A DNA stretch of 64,000 nt from Bacteroidota bacterium (GTDB taxonomy: Bacteria; Bacteroidota; Bacteroidia; AKYH767-A; 2013-40CM-41-45): NCBI GenBank assembly GCA_016713765.1, contig JADJON010000001.1, forward strand, positions 1,488,001 to 1,552,000, in the 5' to 3' direction. Made by a program: the position numbers and the translations under genes. Under the pieces are notes generated by a model. That model had not been told where the DNA came from, searched no databases, and worked only from the letters and a program-made list of their open reading frames with translations. Of the stretch, positions 1-9,416 are shown piece by piece. Position 1 is the stretch's first letter, and each line of letters opens with the position of its first letter.

Positions 1-903
1 ATAGGTGCCACGGGTTGCCTTGTAGTTCCTGACATTGGAACTCCAAGTGATAAAACCTATGTCAACCACCGACAAGTTGAATCGCCATTGATCGTCCATT
101 CTGAATTGTACGCCCGCGTTGAATCCGAAACCATGATTTTGTTGTCGCCAGAAATAATCCCGAAGGAGACGACGCCGCTCGGAACCGGTGGTATCAAACC
201 GGTCATAGCCGGGATCGTCGTTTGCCAGCAACGAAGTGTTGACCACATAATCCGTATTCAGGACGAGGGAATAGTCGGTCGCGTCAGTATAAATGGACAA
301 GTCGGCCGGTTCTGTCCGGATGTTTTCCATCCCATACAGGTATTTCAAACGGATTCCGGCGTTCCAGCGATCGGTAATTTCCCGTGAGTAGCCGAGGGCA
401 TATTCCCGATAGTGACTGGCCTGGAGGCCCATTTTCTTAAGACTCACGGTTTCTCCAATGTAAGCGGCATTGCCGTAATACAGCAGATTGACGAACTCCC
501 GTGGGTAGGCAAAGTCCGCATGAATGACTTCGCTCACACTGGCGCTGAAGAAGTTCTTGTTGACGCGGAATCCGAATCGTAGCCAATCGAGCCGATGGTC
601 AAAGGAAAGGAGTTGATTTTTTCGAATCCCTCCAACTACCTGATCGAAATCCCAATAGGCCGAACCGTTCCGAACACTGTGAAGGTCCCGCCACGTGAAC
701 CCGTTATGCATGAACAGCGTGTGGATGTTCAGTACGGGTAACGAAATAAAAACCTTTTGTCTGGGAAATTCGGCCGGATTGATTTCGTTCGATTGCCCGA
801 TCGCGGAAAAGTGGTACAGGGTAAGGTCGCTTTGCCCATAGACGTTCGACGTCAGCATGCACGACATGGCCATACTCCAAACCAATCGAAACAAGGATCT
901 CAT
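1..903 (-). CDS. DUF5723-like outer-membrane protein, 3' part cut by window edge
   Basis: The frame stays open for 301 codons from the ATG at 903 to base 1, so the C-terminal part lies outside the window. The product starts with a signal peptide ending near VYGQ (residue 24). It continues with alternating aromatic/polar segments and phrases such as LYHFSAIGQSNEINPAEFP and FGFNAGVQFRM, which I associate with the DUF5723 family of Bacteroidota outer-membrane barrels. Its start codon overlaps the stop of the upstream lipoprotein gene as ATGA, so the two are probably translated together. The role is unknown; a cell-surface or T9SS-linked envelope function is only a guess. The family call is from memory of the family's N-terminus. 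Confidence 0.75.
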   Translation of the reverse strand, partial: MRSLFRLVWSMAMSCMLTSNVYGQSDLTLYHFSAIGQSNEINPAEFPRQKVFISLPVLNIHTLFMHNGFTWRDLHSVRNGSAYWDFDQVVGGIRKNQLLSFDHRLDWLRFGFRVNKNFFSASVSEVIHADFAYPREFVNLLYYGNAAYIGETVSLKKMGLQASHYREYALGYSREITDRWNAGIRLKYLYGMENIRTEPADLSIYTDATDYSLVLNTDYVVNTSLLANDDPGYDRFDTTGSERRRLLRDYFWRQQNHGFGFNAGVQFRMDDQWRFNLSVVDIGFITWSSNVRNYKATRGTY

Positions 904-2495
904 TGAAAATCGATTTTAAGGCTGGCCCGAACACCGATTTTGATCAGCAAGGAATTGTTGGAGTGGATCTCCACACTTTGTAAGGGAGCGTTGCGTGTAT
1001 CGATCAGGCCGTGGATAAGGAGTTTTTTCGCCTGGAAGATGCGTTCGAGCCGACTTCGGTCAAAGGGTTCGTCGTGGGTTTTGACCGTCGGGCTGGTCAC
1101 GATGCCCTGCGCGTTTGTCAGTGCAGCTGGCACCAGTCCGTCTTGCGGATCGAACAGAAGCGAGTCAAGCGGTTGGTAGAGGGAGTCGGTGAAATACACT
1201 TGTGTCCACGACTGGGCCGGGAATCCGTTGGATGTATAGAGTCGGAAAATGGCCGATTGGAGCTCTTCGACGTTTTCCAGTTCGAAGTCGGCGGTATCCT
1301 GCACACTCAAGCCGCTTGCGTAACCCACCAACGGGAGTTCGACGCGCAAGTCGACGCTGAATCTGCTGGTGTCGAGCAGGAAATTCCGGGTGCCGGAGGG
1401 TACGTTGGTGGTCGCGTCGACATCGTAACTGACGTATTCGGGTTCCGCGTTGACCACTGTTTGAACGTTGCTGTTGTTCTTATCCAAGGTGAACGAGGTC
1501 GCGGCGACAAGGCCCGGAGCGCCGGGGACGCCTACTGGCAACGGATTGGGAATTGCGCCGGTAACAGGGATTGTCGGCCCCGTTCTCGGAATGGAAACAA
1601 GGTTCTGCAACACGGCCCTGACCGGCATGCCGAAACTGTTTCGGATGTTGAATACGAATTTCGGTTCGTCGAAGTGAATGGTACCACCCAGGGTGTTCTG
1701 GAAAATAGTCAACTCGCTTGAGTCGACCGAAATGCTCAGGCTGCGTTGCCGGAAATCGCCATAGGCAGCGGATAACCTCAACTGGTCATAATCGATCGAA
1801 AAGGAGAGTGGTCGATCGGTGCAGGCCTGGTTGAGTCCGCTGTTGGTCCAGTCGGCTTCATACACAATGTCAAGACGATTCGCCGAGGAACCTGCCGTGA
1901 AGTCGATTGAATAGCCGCTGAGATCGAAGCTGCCGTTTGCCGTGGTGGATGAGCCATTGGCAGGTGTGAACGCGACTTCCTGGTCGAACACCAAGCCGTT
2001 CTTCCTGGCGGCTGGTATCCTGACGGAAAATGTGCCGCCATGGGGTACCGTATTGGTCAGTGACACGTTGAGCATTCCGTATTTCAGTACGACGCTGTCC
2101 AGTTCTTCGCCGTTGGCAACCGAGAAGGAAAAATCTCGCGACACTTGTTGAACAAGGGTTCCGGAATTGAGCAGTTGCGCGCTGTCCGGGGTGTTCAGCC
2201 GGAATTCACCAAGGTCCTGTTGGTCCAGTAAGGGTAGAAAATCCTCCCCGTTGACGGAATACACGTTACCATCGTAGATCAGGATGACGCGATCCGTAGC
2301 CGAGTCGATCTCCAAAGTGCCGGAATCGGCTCTTCCCAGAAGATCGTCCATGGTCAACACGGAATTTACCAGGGGCAGCGCGATTTCAGGTTGCCAGATC
2401 GAATAGGAAGGGTCATCAAAATTGAAATCATCCTTCTTGATACAGGCGGAGATGGTGAATGAAAAGAGAATAAACGCGGCAACAATCTTTTTCAT
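900..2495 (-). CDS. Lipoprotein of unknown function (531 aa)
   Basis: The N-terminus is a lipoprotein signal, with a hydrophobic stretch followed by SACIKK (Cys at residue 18), so the product should be lipidated. An acidic segment follows the Cys (KKDDFNFDDPSY). The rest is Ser/Thr/Asn-rich and looks all-beta, with no catalytic motif I recognise. It follows the DUF3352-like gene after a 19-bp gap and overlaps the DUF5723 gene by ATGA, suggesting a three-gene envelope operon. The lipoprotein and the barrel may act as a pair at the outer membrane; that is inference from the coupling only. Confidence 0.75.
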   Translation of the reverse strand: MKKIVAAFILFSFTISACIKKDDFNFDDPSYSIWQPEIALPLVNSVLTMDDLLGRADSGTLEIDSATDRVILIYDGNVYSVNGEDFLPLLDQQDLGEFRLNTPDSAQLLNSGTLVQQVSRDFSFSVANGEELDSVVLKYGMLNVSLTNTVPHGGTFSVRIPAARKNGLVFDQEVAFTPANGSSTTANGSFDLSGYSIDFTAGSSANRLDIVYEADWTNSGLNQACTDRPLSFSIDYDQLRLSAAYGDFRQRSLSISVDSSELTIFQNTLGGTIHFDEPKFVFNIRNSFGMPVRAVLQNLVSIPRTGPTIPVTGAIPNPLPVGVPGAPGLVAATSFTLDKNNSNVQTVVNAEPEYVSYDVDATTNVPSGTRNFLLDTSRFSVDLRVELPLVGYASGLSVQDTADFELENVEELQSAIFRLYTSNGFPAQSWTQVYFTDSLYQPLDSLLFDPQDGLVPAALTNAQGIVTSPTVKTHDEPFDRSRLERIFQAKKLLIHGLIDTRNAPLQSVEIHSNNSLLIKIGVRASLKIDFQ

Positions 2496-2514
2496 GGTAG
2501 TGGTGTCGGAGTCG

Positions 2515-5178
2515 CTATTCCAAGGTATAGAGATAGAGCAGCGCTTCTCCGTCTGTCAGTACCATTTTATCATCATGGAACAGCTGAAATCCGTTCACTT
2601 CTTTGCCCGGAATTCCATTCACCGGATAGCCGCCCGATACAAGACCGGAGCTGCGATAAATCCAGGTTTTCTTTGCAGCATGGGAATAGAGTGCGAAAAG
2701 GGCTGAATCAGGTCCTGAACTGCAAGAAAGGCCGGAGGCTGGTGAGACGCCGCTGTACAACCTTGAACCGTCGCCGGCGTAGCCGAAAAGACTGTCGTTC
2801 CGGATGATCAACAATGGGCTGCTCAGGCTGTCGGTCAACAGACAGAAGTCGGTCACGTAGGATGAATCCGGTGCCGGCAGTAGTTTCCCGGAAAAATCGA
2901 AGAGTTCGAGACGACCGTCGGCAGTACGTTGCACGATCGCTTCAGTCGTGGGTGACATAGGCCATAGCTGGAATTTTCCTGGTGGCCGTCCGCTAATGAT
3001 TGTCGTCGCCTTCCCGCGCAGGTCGAACTGCCTGAATTTCCCGTCATCCGATAGTGCGATCAGCGTGTTGTGGGAGGAACCGATAAGGGCCTGGAGGGGT
3101 TGTGGGAAAATTCCTGACGGACGATCCGAATTCCAGTCCGGATCAGGTGTGCCGTTCAGACGATAATGATAGACACTCCCATTGCTGCACGGGATCAGGA
3201 TACCCGCATCGGTATGGCCCGGTCGATTGATCAGGCACAAACCGCCCGTCGCTGAAGCGGGGAGCCGGATCGGGTAATTCGCCACGCTCTTGCCCTCGCG
3301 GTCCAGGATGAACAGTCGGGATGTTGTGTTGAATAATAACTGCCAGCTTCCCTGCCGATAGTAGTCCACCGTGTGGAGTGTTCCAAGCAGTGTATCATTC
3401 ACCAGTACTTTCCACAGTAACTTGCCTGATTCACTGAACAGATAGAGTCCGCCGAGTTTGTCTTGCGCGGCAACGTAGAACTTTTCATTTTCATCGCCGG
3501 GTAGCAGGAATGGGCCTGCGTGCAGCGTAGTGTCCAATTGGGTACTCCAGACCACAGCTGGTTCCCGTTCCGGTGTTCCACCGGTTGTCATCGCGGCTTG
3601 CAGTTGGAACAGTCGATCGCTGCGCAGCCGTGCAGTCAGGAATACATCCTGCAGATGTGCAGTGGGTATCGGCTTGCTGTACTTGTTCAGGAAGGCGGAC
3701 AACAGGGTTTGACTACGGCTGGCAGAAGCGTAAACGAACAGGTGTTGATCATTCCCGAGACGGCGGAGGTGCTGGCTAAAGCCGGTCTTGGCATCCAAAC
3801 GCTTGCCGTTGGCCAGGTCATCCAGCAGTGTCTTAAGGCTTGCGGCCTGCGCCGCGCAAACGAAATAACCATGCACGAAGGTGATGGCGCTTTGTGTCCA
3901 GGAAGCGCTGACATTGCCCAACGTCAGCATTGCCCAACGGTGGTCAGGGAAAGTGAGGATGGTCGTACCCCGGTAATGCTCTTTTCGGATGCCGCTGTTC
4001 GGGATCTTACTCCATTGCTCCAGTGTTCGCTCGGCTTCCGACGGTCGTGTGCTGCGTAAAAGCAGGAGCAGGTTGTTGGTGAAATCGCTTCCAGCAGGTT
4101 CCGTGATGGCCAACCCGGCTTCTGAGCCGGTCATGTCGTCAAACTCGGTAGCAAGGTCGCGTTGAAAGGCGTCTGTCATGGCAGCGCGTTCCGATTCCAT
4201 CAGTCGGGCGGCCGGATAGATGTTCAGGTCTTGCCTGAAGCGGCTCCGGATCCCTTGCCACTGATCGCTGCCGATCCACAGCAGAAAAGCCGTACGGTCC
4301 GGCAATACGGCTGCCATGCCGAAACGCTGGGGTCGACTGTTCTGAAACGCGGTGATCCAGTCGGAGGGATCGGTGCTGCCACAAACGCCTTCGAACCGGA
4401 TCTCTTCTTTCAGGATCCTGAGTTGAAGTCCGCTCCAACGGCCAAGACGACTGGCAAGTTCGAGCACATTGTTCTGATCCGCGTTCCAGTTGCTGCTGAG
4501 CAGATCCCGTGTTCCAATGCTGTTGACATATAGGCGGATGGTCGACCGGTTGATCGCTCCTGCAACCTGGTTGAATATGCGCACCTTCCGAAGGGGTGTG
4601 CCGTTTCTTGATTGCCGAATCGCATCTTCAATCAAAACCGGGCTTTCGCTGATGATAAAGATCCCTTTGGAAATGGCGAAACAAACCTGTGCCGGCGAAT
4701 GACCGCTCTCGTAAATGATCACGTCTTCGTATTCACGCTCCTCGAATTCGAGACCGGCAAAGTAATCGCAGACTTGCCCGGCGACTTCCTTATAGGAAAA
4801 TCCAAGCGGTATGTTCAGCGCGGCTAGCCAACCCGCTCCCGTACTGCCGGTCAGGTGTAGGGAAAGATAAAGTGGTTGTGTTGACCAGGCCTTCTGGTAG
4901 GCTGCTCTTGTTCCGCTGACCGAATCCGCGAAGTTCAGGACTGACCGCAACCGAATCAGGTCGGGATCGCTACCCCAGTTTTCCCAAAAATGTGTCGATT
5001 GAAGCTCCGCATTTGCGGCCTTGCCCGACTGACATTCGATGATCAGCGCAGCATTGGTCGGGATTGCGGTGAAAGGATCGGACAGAATGACGCGATAGCG
5101 CTGGTAGTAGTAAAATCCGACCCCGGCGGAAACGATGACGAGCAGCGCGATGACCGCTCCGGTGACAATCCTTCTCAT
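2515..5178 (-). CDS. DUF3352-like membrane-anchored protein with C-terminal propeller-like region
   Basis: The 887-residue product has a single N-terminal transmembrane segment (about residues 5-25) and then a large extracytoplasmic part. Residues of roughly 30-550 resemble the DUF3352 style of protein: opening with FTAIPTNAALIIE, followed by repeated paired-domain alpha/beta segments. From about 570 to the end there are short repeats of the type GGLYLFSESGKLLWK and FILDREGKSVANYP, which look like PQQ/WD-type propeller blades. It lies between rnhB (64 bp upstream) and the lipoprotein gene. No enzymatic residues are evident; a scaffold or sensor role is possible but not shown. Confidence 0.65.
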   Translation of the reverse strand: MRRIVTGAVIALLVIVSAGVGFYYYQRYRVILSDPFTAIPTNAALIIECQSGKAANAELQSTHFWENWGSDPDLIRLRSVLNFADSVSGTRAAYQKAWSTQPLYLSLHLTGSTGAGWLAALNIPLGFSYKEVAGQVCDYFAGLEFEEREYEDVIIYESGHSPAQVCFAISKGIFIISESPVLIEDAIRQSRNGTPLRKVRIFNQVAGAINRSTIRLYVNSIGTRDLLSSNWNADQNNVLELASRLGRWSGLQLRILKEEIRFEGVCGSTDPSDWITAFQNSRPQRFGMAAVLPDRTAFLLWIGSDQWQGIRSRFRQDLNIYPAARLMESERAAMTDAFQRDLATEFDDMTGSEAGLAITEPAGSDFTNNLLLLLRSTRPSEAERTLEQWSKIPNSGIRKEHYRGTTILTFPDHRWAMLTLGNVSASWTQSAITFVHGYFVCAAQAASLKTLLDDLANGKRLDAKTGFSQHLRRLGNDQHLFVYASASRSQTLLSAFLNKYSKPIPTAHLQDVFLTARLRSDRLFQLQAAMTTGGTPEREPAVVWSTQLDTTLHAGPFLLPGDENEKFYVAAQDKLGGLYLFSESGKLLWKVLVNDTLLGTLHTVDYYRQGSWQLLFNTTSRLFILDREGKSVANYPIRLPASATGGLCLINRPGHTDAGILIPCSNGSVYHYRLNGTPDPDWNSDRPSGIFPQPLQALIGSSHNTLIALSDDGKFRQFDLRGKATTIISGRPPGKFQLWPMSPTTEAIVQRTADGRLELFDFSGKLLPAPDSSYVTDFCLLTDSLSSPLLIIRNDSLFGYAGDGSRLYSGVSPASGLSCSSGPDSALFALYSHAAKKTWIYRSSGLVSGGYPVNGIPGKEVNGFQLFHDDKMVLTDGEALLYLYTLE

Positions 5179-5242
5179 AAGCTGATCCCCGGATCAAAGA
5201 TGACGAACCCATCGCTATGTCGGGGAAAAAGCCCAAGCGGTT

Positions 5243-5863
5243 TTAGACACCTTCCTGTTGAAACGGAAGCTCGCCCTGTTCCGGCAGTAGGCGGAAGCTC
5301 TTGCGATGATACGGTGAGTTGCCAAAGATCCGGATCGCATTACGGTGTTCCCGGGTCCCGTATCCTTTGTTGCGGTCCCAGCCATACATCGGAAACTCGC
5401 CGTGCAGCCGGTGCATGAGGTCGTCCCGGTAGGTTTTCGCGAGAATCGAAGCCGCTGCTATGGAGCGGTACAACGCGTCGCCGTCGATAATGCATTGGTG
5501 GGGTACGCCGGGATATGACAGAAAACGGTTGCCATCAATTAGCAGGAGTTCCGGACGTTTCGTAAGTCCGTCAATTGCCCGGTGCATGGCCCGGTAGGTG
5601 GCTTGCAAAATGTTGATATCGTCGATTACCGCCTGCCCGATCTCCGCTACCGACCATGCCAGTGCGTGCTCCTGGATATGGTCCCGCAACAGGTACCGGT
5701 CCTTCTCCGAAACTTGTTTGGAGTCGTTCAGTAAGGGGTGACGATAGGTGGGCGGCAGTATGACGGCCGCGGCGAAAACGGGACCGGCCAGGCAGCCACG
5801 ACCGGCTTCGTCGACGCCGGCTTCCAGCAAGTCTTCCTGGTAGCGGATCTTCAACTTAGCCAT
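5243..5863 (-). CDS. rnhB: Ribonuclease HII
   Basis: Removes RNA from RNA-DNA hybrids, including single misincorporated ribonucleotides and primer remnants, in the cytoplasm. The first catalytic Asp-Glu pair is in [13 protein letters not shown] near the N-terminus, followed by LLIDGNR with another acidic residue and [11 protein letters not shown] with the final Asp. At about 206 residues it is the normal size. I prefer the ATG at 5863 (MAKLKIRY), which overlaps the upstream glycosyltransferase stop by 8 bp; an in-frame ATG at 5875 adds four residues. The overlap implies translational coupling with the glycosyltransferase gene, although the functions are unrelated. Confidence 0.95.
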   Translation of the reverse strand: MAKLKIRYQEDLLEAGVDEAGRGCLAGPVFAAAVILPPTYRHPLLNDSKQVSEKDRYLLRDHIQEHALAWSVAEIGQAVIDDINILQATYRAMHRAIDGLTKRPELLLIDGNRFLSYPGVPHQCIIDGDALYRSIAAASILAKTYRDDLMHRLHGEFPMYGWDRNKGYGTREHRNAIRIFGNSPYHRKSFRLLPEQGELPFQQEGV

Positions 5864-7010
5864 GGCGCTTCGCATCGTTTTCCAGAGCGGACAGGGTGCG
5901 TCCGATGCTGTTCCAAAGATCCCTTGCGGTAAAATCCCAGGAGAAGTCGCGACTGCGAATCAATCCGCGTTGCGAGAGTTCTTGCCGGAGCTGAGCATCG
6001 ACACTCAAGCGTTGCATGCCTTTGGAGATATCCTCCACGGAGAACGGGTCGACCAGCAAGGCCGCGTCGCCGGCGACTTCGGGCATCGAAGTCACATTCG
6101 CGGTGAGCACGGGTACTCCGCAACGCATCGCTTCAAGCAGCGGAATGCCGAATCCTTCGAAGGTGGATACATACGTCAAAGCCTCAGCCGCCGCGGTGAT
6201 CCGGAAGAGATCAGCCTCCGCTACACGACCGGTGAAGCGAACATCCTGCCGGTACCGCATGCTTTGCAGGCTTGTTTCCATTTCCGGTGTCCACCACCGT
6301 TTCGTGCCGGCGAATACCAAACAGACATCCGGTCCGCCACTTGTGCGGAACTGTTCGTAGGCGTTGAGCAGGTTGACGATATTCTTGCGTTGATGAATGG
6401 AACCGATGAACAGGAAATACGGTTTCCCACCGGTCAGCTGTTCCCGTGTTTTCCGGTTTTCCGCATCCGGTAAGGGTACAAAACCGTCATTTACCCCATT
6501 GTACACCACGTCGATCTTATCCGTGGGTACACCGTATTGCCGACTGATATCATCGCGCGAGAAGGAGGATACCGTGGCGATGCGGGCGGCTGCTTTGGCG
6601 TAGCGGGGGAAGAAATGTCGATAGTAGGCCCGATTGAAAAAGGGCAAATCGCCGGGGTAGTGTTCGAAGTTGATATCATGAATTACCGAAAGAGTCGGAA
6701 CCTGGCTGCGAAGTGACAGGTAGCCGTCGGAGGAGACGAACAGATCCGGCTTCCACTTTCTAAAAACCCGGGGCAGGGACCATTCATACCACAGATACCA
6801 GAGGATAGGATGGCGGGCCGCAGGACCTGCAACGATCGGGGTTACGTTGGGTGCAAAGACGAACTCCGGATCGAAAGGACGATCAAAGATGAACAGGAAC
6901 TCATGTTCGGGATGGTCGCGTGTGATGCGCCGGAAGGTTTCCAGGCAGAAATACCCGATGCCTTCCAGTTTCCCCTTTTGCAACATCCGGGCGTTGACCG
7001 CGATTCTCAT
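5856..7010 (-). CDS. GT4-type glycosyltransferase
   Basis: A GT-B fold glycosyltransferase of 384 residues. The C-terminal nucleotide-sugar half carries [16 protein letters not shown] (start of the second Rossmann domain) and the acid-base EX7E region [19 protein letters not shown], followed by [15 protein letters not shown]. The N-terminal half has the usual VNARML opening and a [12 protein letters not shown] loop. It is probably a cytoplasmic, membrane-associated enzyme adding a hexose to a surface glycan; the sugar cannot be read from sequence. It is divergently oriented from lpxD and overlaps rnhB. Confidence 0.92.
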   Translation of the reverse strand: MRIAVNARMLQKGKLEGIGYFCLETFRRITRDHPEHEFLFIFDRPFDPEFVFAPNVTPIVAGPAARHPILWYLWYEWSLPRVFRKWKPDLFVSSDGYLSLRSQVPTLSVIHDINFEHYPGDLPFFNRAYYRHFFPRYAKAAARIATVSSFSRDDISRQYGVPTDKIDVVYNGVNDGFVPLPDAENRKTREQLTGGKPYFLFIGSIHQRKNIVNLLNAYEQFRTSGGPDVCLVFAGTKRWWTPEMETSLQSMRYRQDVRFTGRVAEADLFRITAAAEALTYVSTFEGFGIPLLEAMRCGVPVLTANVTSMPEVAGDAALLVDPFSVEDISKGMQRLSVDAQLRQELSQRGLIRSRDFSWDFTARDLWNSIGRTLSALENDAKRHG

Positions 7011-7016
7011 GGTCGG

Positions 7017-7024
7017 CGAAGATA
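7017..7024 (-). promoter_or_regulatory. Possible -7 box upstream of the glycosyltransferase gene
   Basis: On the minus strand this reads TATCTTCG, one base from the Bacteroidota -7 consensus TAnnTTTG, and lies only 7 bp before the ATG at 7010. The same TAnCTTYG form recurs before several other genes here. No clear -33 element was seen. Confidence 0.3.
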
Positions 7025-7102
7025 CGCACTCGGGCAGGAGCGCGGAAACCCTGATGTTGAAAACGGGAATGTAACCACCGCCCGTCCCCAGCCGGAATCC
7101 GC

Positions 7103-7110
7103 TATTTTTG
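7103..7110 (+). promoter_or_regulatory. Possible -7 box directly before lpxD
   Basis: TATTTTTG matches TAnnTTTG and ends 6 bp before the lpxD ATG at 7117. If it is used, the transcript would be leaderless or nearly so. No convincing -33 TTG partner is visible. Confidence 0.35.
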
Positions 7111-7116
7111 TTATCA

Positions 7117-8052
7117 ATGAAGTTTCCTCAACCCATCGCCCTGAAAGCACTGGCTGAACTGACGGGAACCCGGGTCATCGGCGACGGGTCCCGGCAGGTG
7201 TCGGGCATCAACGAGATCCACAAAGTGGAGGCTGGCGACATCACCTTTGTCGATCATCCCAAGTATTACGATAAGGCGCTGCAGTCGGCTGCTACTTTTG
7301 TCATCATCAACAAGGAAGTTGATGCGCCTGAAGGGAAGGCGCTGCTGTTCGCGGAAGACCCGTTTTCCGCCTACATCCGGATCGTACGACACTTCAGGAC
7401 CTTCGAGCCCAGTACGGCAGCGATCAGCCCTACGGCCGTCATCGGGACGGGAACGGTTATCCAACCGGGCGCTTTTATCGGTCACCACGTGCGGATCGGA
7501 AATAACTGTGTCATTCACGCCAACGTGAGCATCTACGATCATACCGAAATAGGAGACGAGGTGATCATCCATTCCAATACCGTTATTGGTGCCGACGCGT
7601 TTTATTTCAAGCGCCGGCCGGAAGGTTACGACAAGATGTACTCCTGCGGCCGCGTTATCATTCACGACCGGGTCGAGATCGGGGCGAACTGTACGATCGA
7701 CAAGGGTGTTTCCGGCGACACCGTCATCGGTGCCGGCACCAAGATGGACAACATGGTACACGTGGGTCACGATACCGTGATCGGACGCAACTGTCTCTTC
7801 GCGGCACAGGTGGGAATCGCCGGCGTGGTGACGATCGAAGACGACGTGATCCTTTGGGGTCAGGTCGGCGTACAAAAGGACCTGACCATCGGGAAAGGCG
7901 CGGTCGTACTTGGCAAGTCCGGCGTACCGAAGTCGCTGGAAGGCGGGAAGACCTATTTCGGGAGCCCGACCCAGGAAGCCCGTGACAAGATGCGGGAACT
8001 CGCACTGATCAAGCAATTGCCCGAATTGCTGGAACGACTGAAGAATCGCTGA
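7117..8052 (+). CDS. lpxD: LpxD-family UDP-3-O-acylglucosamine N-acyltransferase
   Basis: Transfers a 3-hydroxyacyl chain from acyl-ACP to UDP-3-O-acylglucosamine in lipid A synthesis. The N-terminal uridine-binding domain (LAELTGTRVIGDG, AGDITFVDHPKY) is followed by a left-handed beta-helix of hexapeptide repeats (AVIGTGTVIQPGAFIG onward). The candidate catalytic His lies in VHVGHDTVIG. The start is the ATG at 7117 (MKFPQPI); a TTG three codons earlier is less likely. The product is 311 residues, a little shorter than the proteobacterial enzyme. Bacteroidota genomes often carry more than one LpxD-like gene, so this may be a paralog rather than the main LpxD. The phosphatase gene starts 2 bp after its stop. 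Confidence 0.85.
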   Translation: MKFPQPIALKALAELTGTRVIGDGSRQVSGINEIHKVEAGDITFVDHPKYYDKALQSAATFVIINKEVDAPEGKALLFAEDPFSAYIRIVRHFRTFEPSTAAISPTAVIGTGTVIQPGAFIGHHVRIGNNCVIHANVSIYDHTEIGDEVIIHSNTVIGADAFYFKRRPEGYDKMYSCGRVIIHDRVEIGANCTIDKGVSGDTVIGAGTKMDNMVHVGHDTVIGRNCLFAAQVGIAGVVTIEDDVILWGQVGVQKDLTIGKGAVVLGKSGVPKSLEGGKTYFGSPTQEARDKMRELALIKQLPELLERLKNR

Positions 8053-8054
8053 GC

Positions 8055-9305
8055 ATGGAAGAAGTCCGCAAACCAAGTCTGCAGAAGGAAAGCCCCGAGA
8101 CGATCTCCTCGGAATTGCATGCCAAGAAGCTGCAGTTACACTGGTTGTTGCAGATCACCAAAGCGATCAACTACGACTTTACAACCAAGCAATTGCTCGA
8201 TGTATACGAGCACGTCCTCAGCAGCCAGTTGAAGGTGGAAAAGCTGGCACTCTTCATCAAGGAACAGGATTGGCAATGCGCCTTGCTCTACGGTACGGAC
8301 AAGACGTTCGGCGATATCGATGTCGCGGGCATTCTGAACGATCTCAACCGGCTGCGAAACCTGGAAACGGAGCGCGACCGTTGGGTCAATACCTTCGAGA
8401 CGATCATTCCGGTCTTTCATAAGGATCAGATCCTGGCCTACGCGCTGGTCGGCGGGTTGGAGAACAGCGTCATTCCCCGCAGGAATGAACTGATCCCGTT
8501 CATCCAGACCATCACGAACCTGATCGTGGTCGCCATCGAGAATCACCACATCGCCGGTGAGAAGATACGGCAGGCTGCCATGCGGCGCGACCTCGACCTT
8601 GCTGCGCAGATGCAAAGCATGTTGTTCCCGATCGCCTTGCCGGACAACAACCGCTACCAGCTTTGCGCGACGTATCTCCCGCATCAGGAAGTTGGCGGCG
8701 ACTACTACGATTTCCTGCCCATCAACGAGGAGGAGTTTATCTTCTGCATGGCGGACGTATCCGGCAAAGGTATTCCGGCCGCATTGCTCTGCTCCAATTT
8801 CCAGGCTAACCTCCATGCGCACGTTCCCATCATTCCAAGCCTGGTCGAGTTGGTCAATGTGCTGAATGAAAAAGTGTTCCGGAACGCGAAAGGGGAGAAG
8901 TTCATTACGTTTTTCATTGGCCGTTACAATTGCAGAACACGCGAACTGCAATACGTCAATGCCGGCCATAATCCGCCGCTCTTATTGCACGAAAAGGTCG
9001 TACTGTTGCTGACCGAAGGCAGTACCGCGCTGGGGATGTTCGAGCAATTGCCCTTCGTGCATACCGGAAAGGTCTTCATACCTGAAAACGCCTTCCTGCA
9101 TCTTTATACGGACGGTGTGACTGATGTGGAAAATCCGGCTGGAGAAGAATTCAGTACCGACCGCTTGAAAACCTTCCTGATGGAGCGGATCCGCCGTACC
9201 GATATCAAGGCGCTGCACCTCGACCTGATCAATCATTTATCCTCGTTCAAGCAGCAGAAGCCGTACACCGACGACATCACCCTGCTGACGTGCTGGTTCA
9301 AATGA
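8055..9305 (+). CDS. SpoIIE/RsbU-type PP2C serine phosphatase with N-terminal GAF-like region
   Basis: The N-terminal part (about residues 25-180) looks like a GAF-type sensor. The C-terminal part is a PP2C domain: a lead helix (RDLDLAAQMQSMLFP), metal-binding GGDYYDF and MADVSGKGIPAALL, then NAGHNPPLLL and LYTDGVTDVENPAGEEF. Such enzymes usually dephosphorylate anti-anti-sigma factors in partner-switching pathways. No STAS or anti-sigma gene is visible nearby, so the target is unknown. It starts 2 bp after lpxD, so the two are co-transcribed. Confidence 0.92.
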   Translation: MEEVRKPSLQKESPETISSELHAKKLQLHWLLQITKAINYDFTTKQLLDVYEHVLSSQLKVEKLALFIKEQDWQCALLYGTDKTFGDIDVAGILNDLNRLRNLETERDRWVNTFETIIPVFHKDQILAYALVGGLENSVIPRRNELIPFIQTITNLIVVAIENHHIAGEKIRQAAMRRDLDLAAQMQSMLFPIALPDNNRYQLCATYLPHQEVGGDYYDFLPINEEEFIFCMADVSGKGIPAALLCSNFQANLHAHVPIIPSLVELVNVLNEKVFRNAKGEKFITFFIGRYNCRTRELQYVNAGHNPPLLLHEKVVLLLTEGSTALGMFEQLPFVHTGKVFIPENAFLHLYTDGVTDVENPAGEEFSTDRLKTFLMERIRRTDIKALHLDLINHLSSFKQQKPYTDDITLLTCWFK

Positions 9306-9368
9306 TCGGTTTTCGTTTTGGCGATGGTAGGGCACTTAGAATACGTGTGCTCAAAATTTGCAAAAGTG

Positions 9369-9395
9369 ATCAACAGAAATTCAAGTGTTGATTTT
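9369..9395 (+). terminator. Probable terminator after the PP2C gene
   Basis: A 7-bp stem ATCAACA / TGTTGAT (9369-9375 and 9386-9392) with a 10-nt loop is followed by TTTT. It sits 64 bp after the phosphatase stop, between convergent genes. A weaker outer inverted repeat (ATGGT at 9324, ACCAT at 9410) encloses it. Confidence 0.5.
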
Positions 9396-9416
9396 AAAAA
9401 TGCCCCGCCACCATAG

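Noticed and set aside
7114..8076. Long open frame on the minus strand across lpxD
   Set aside because: It is the antisense of a clear hexapeptide-repeat enzyme; the GC-rich repeats keep the opposite frame open.
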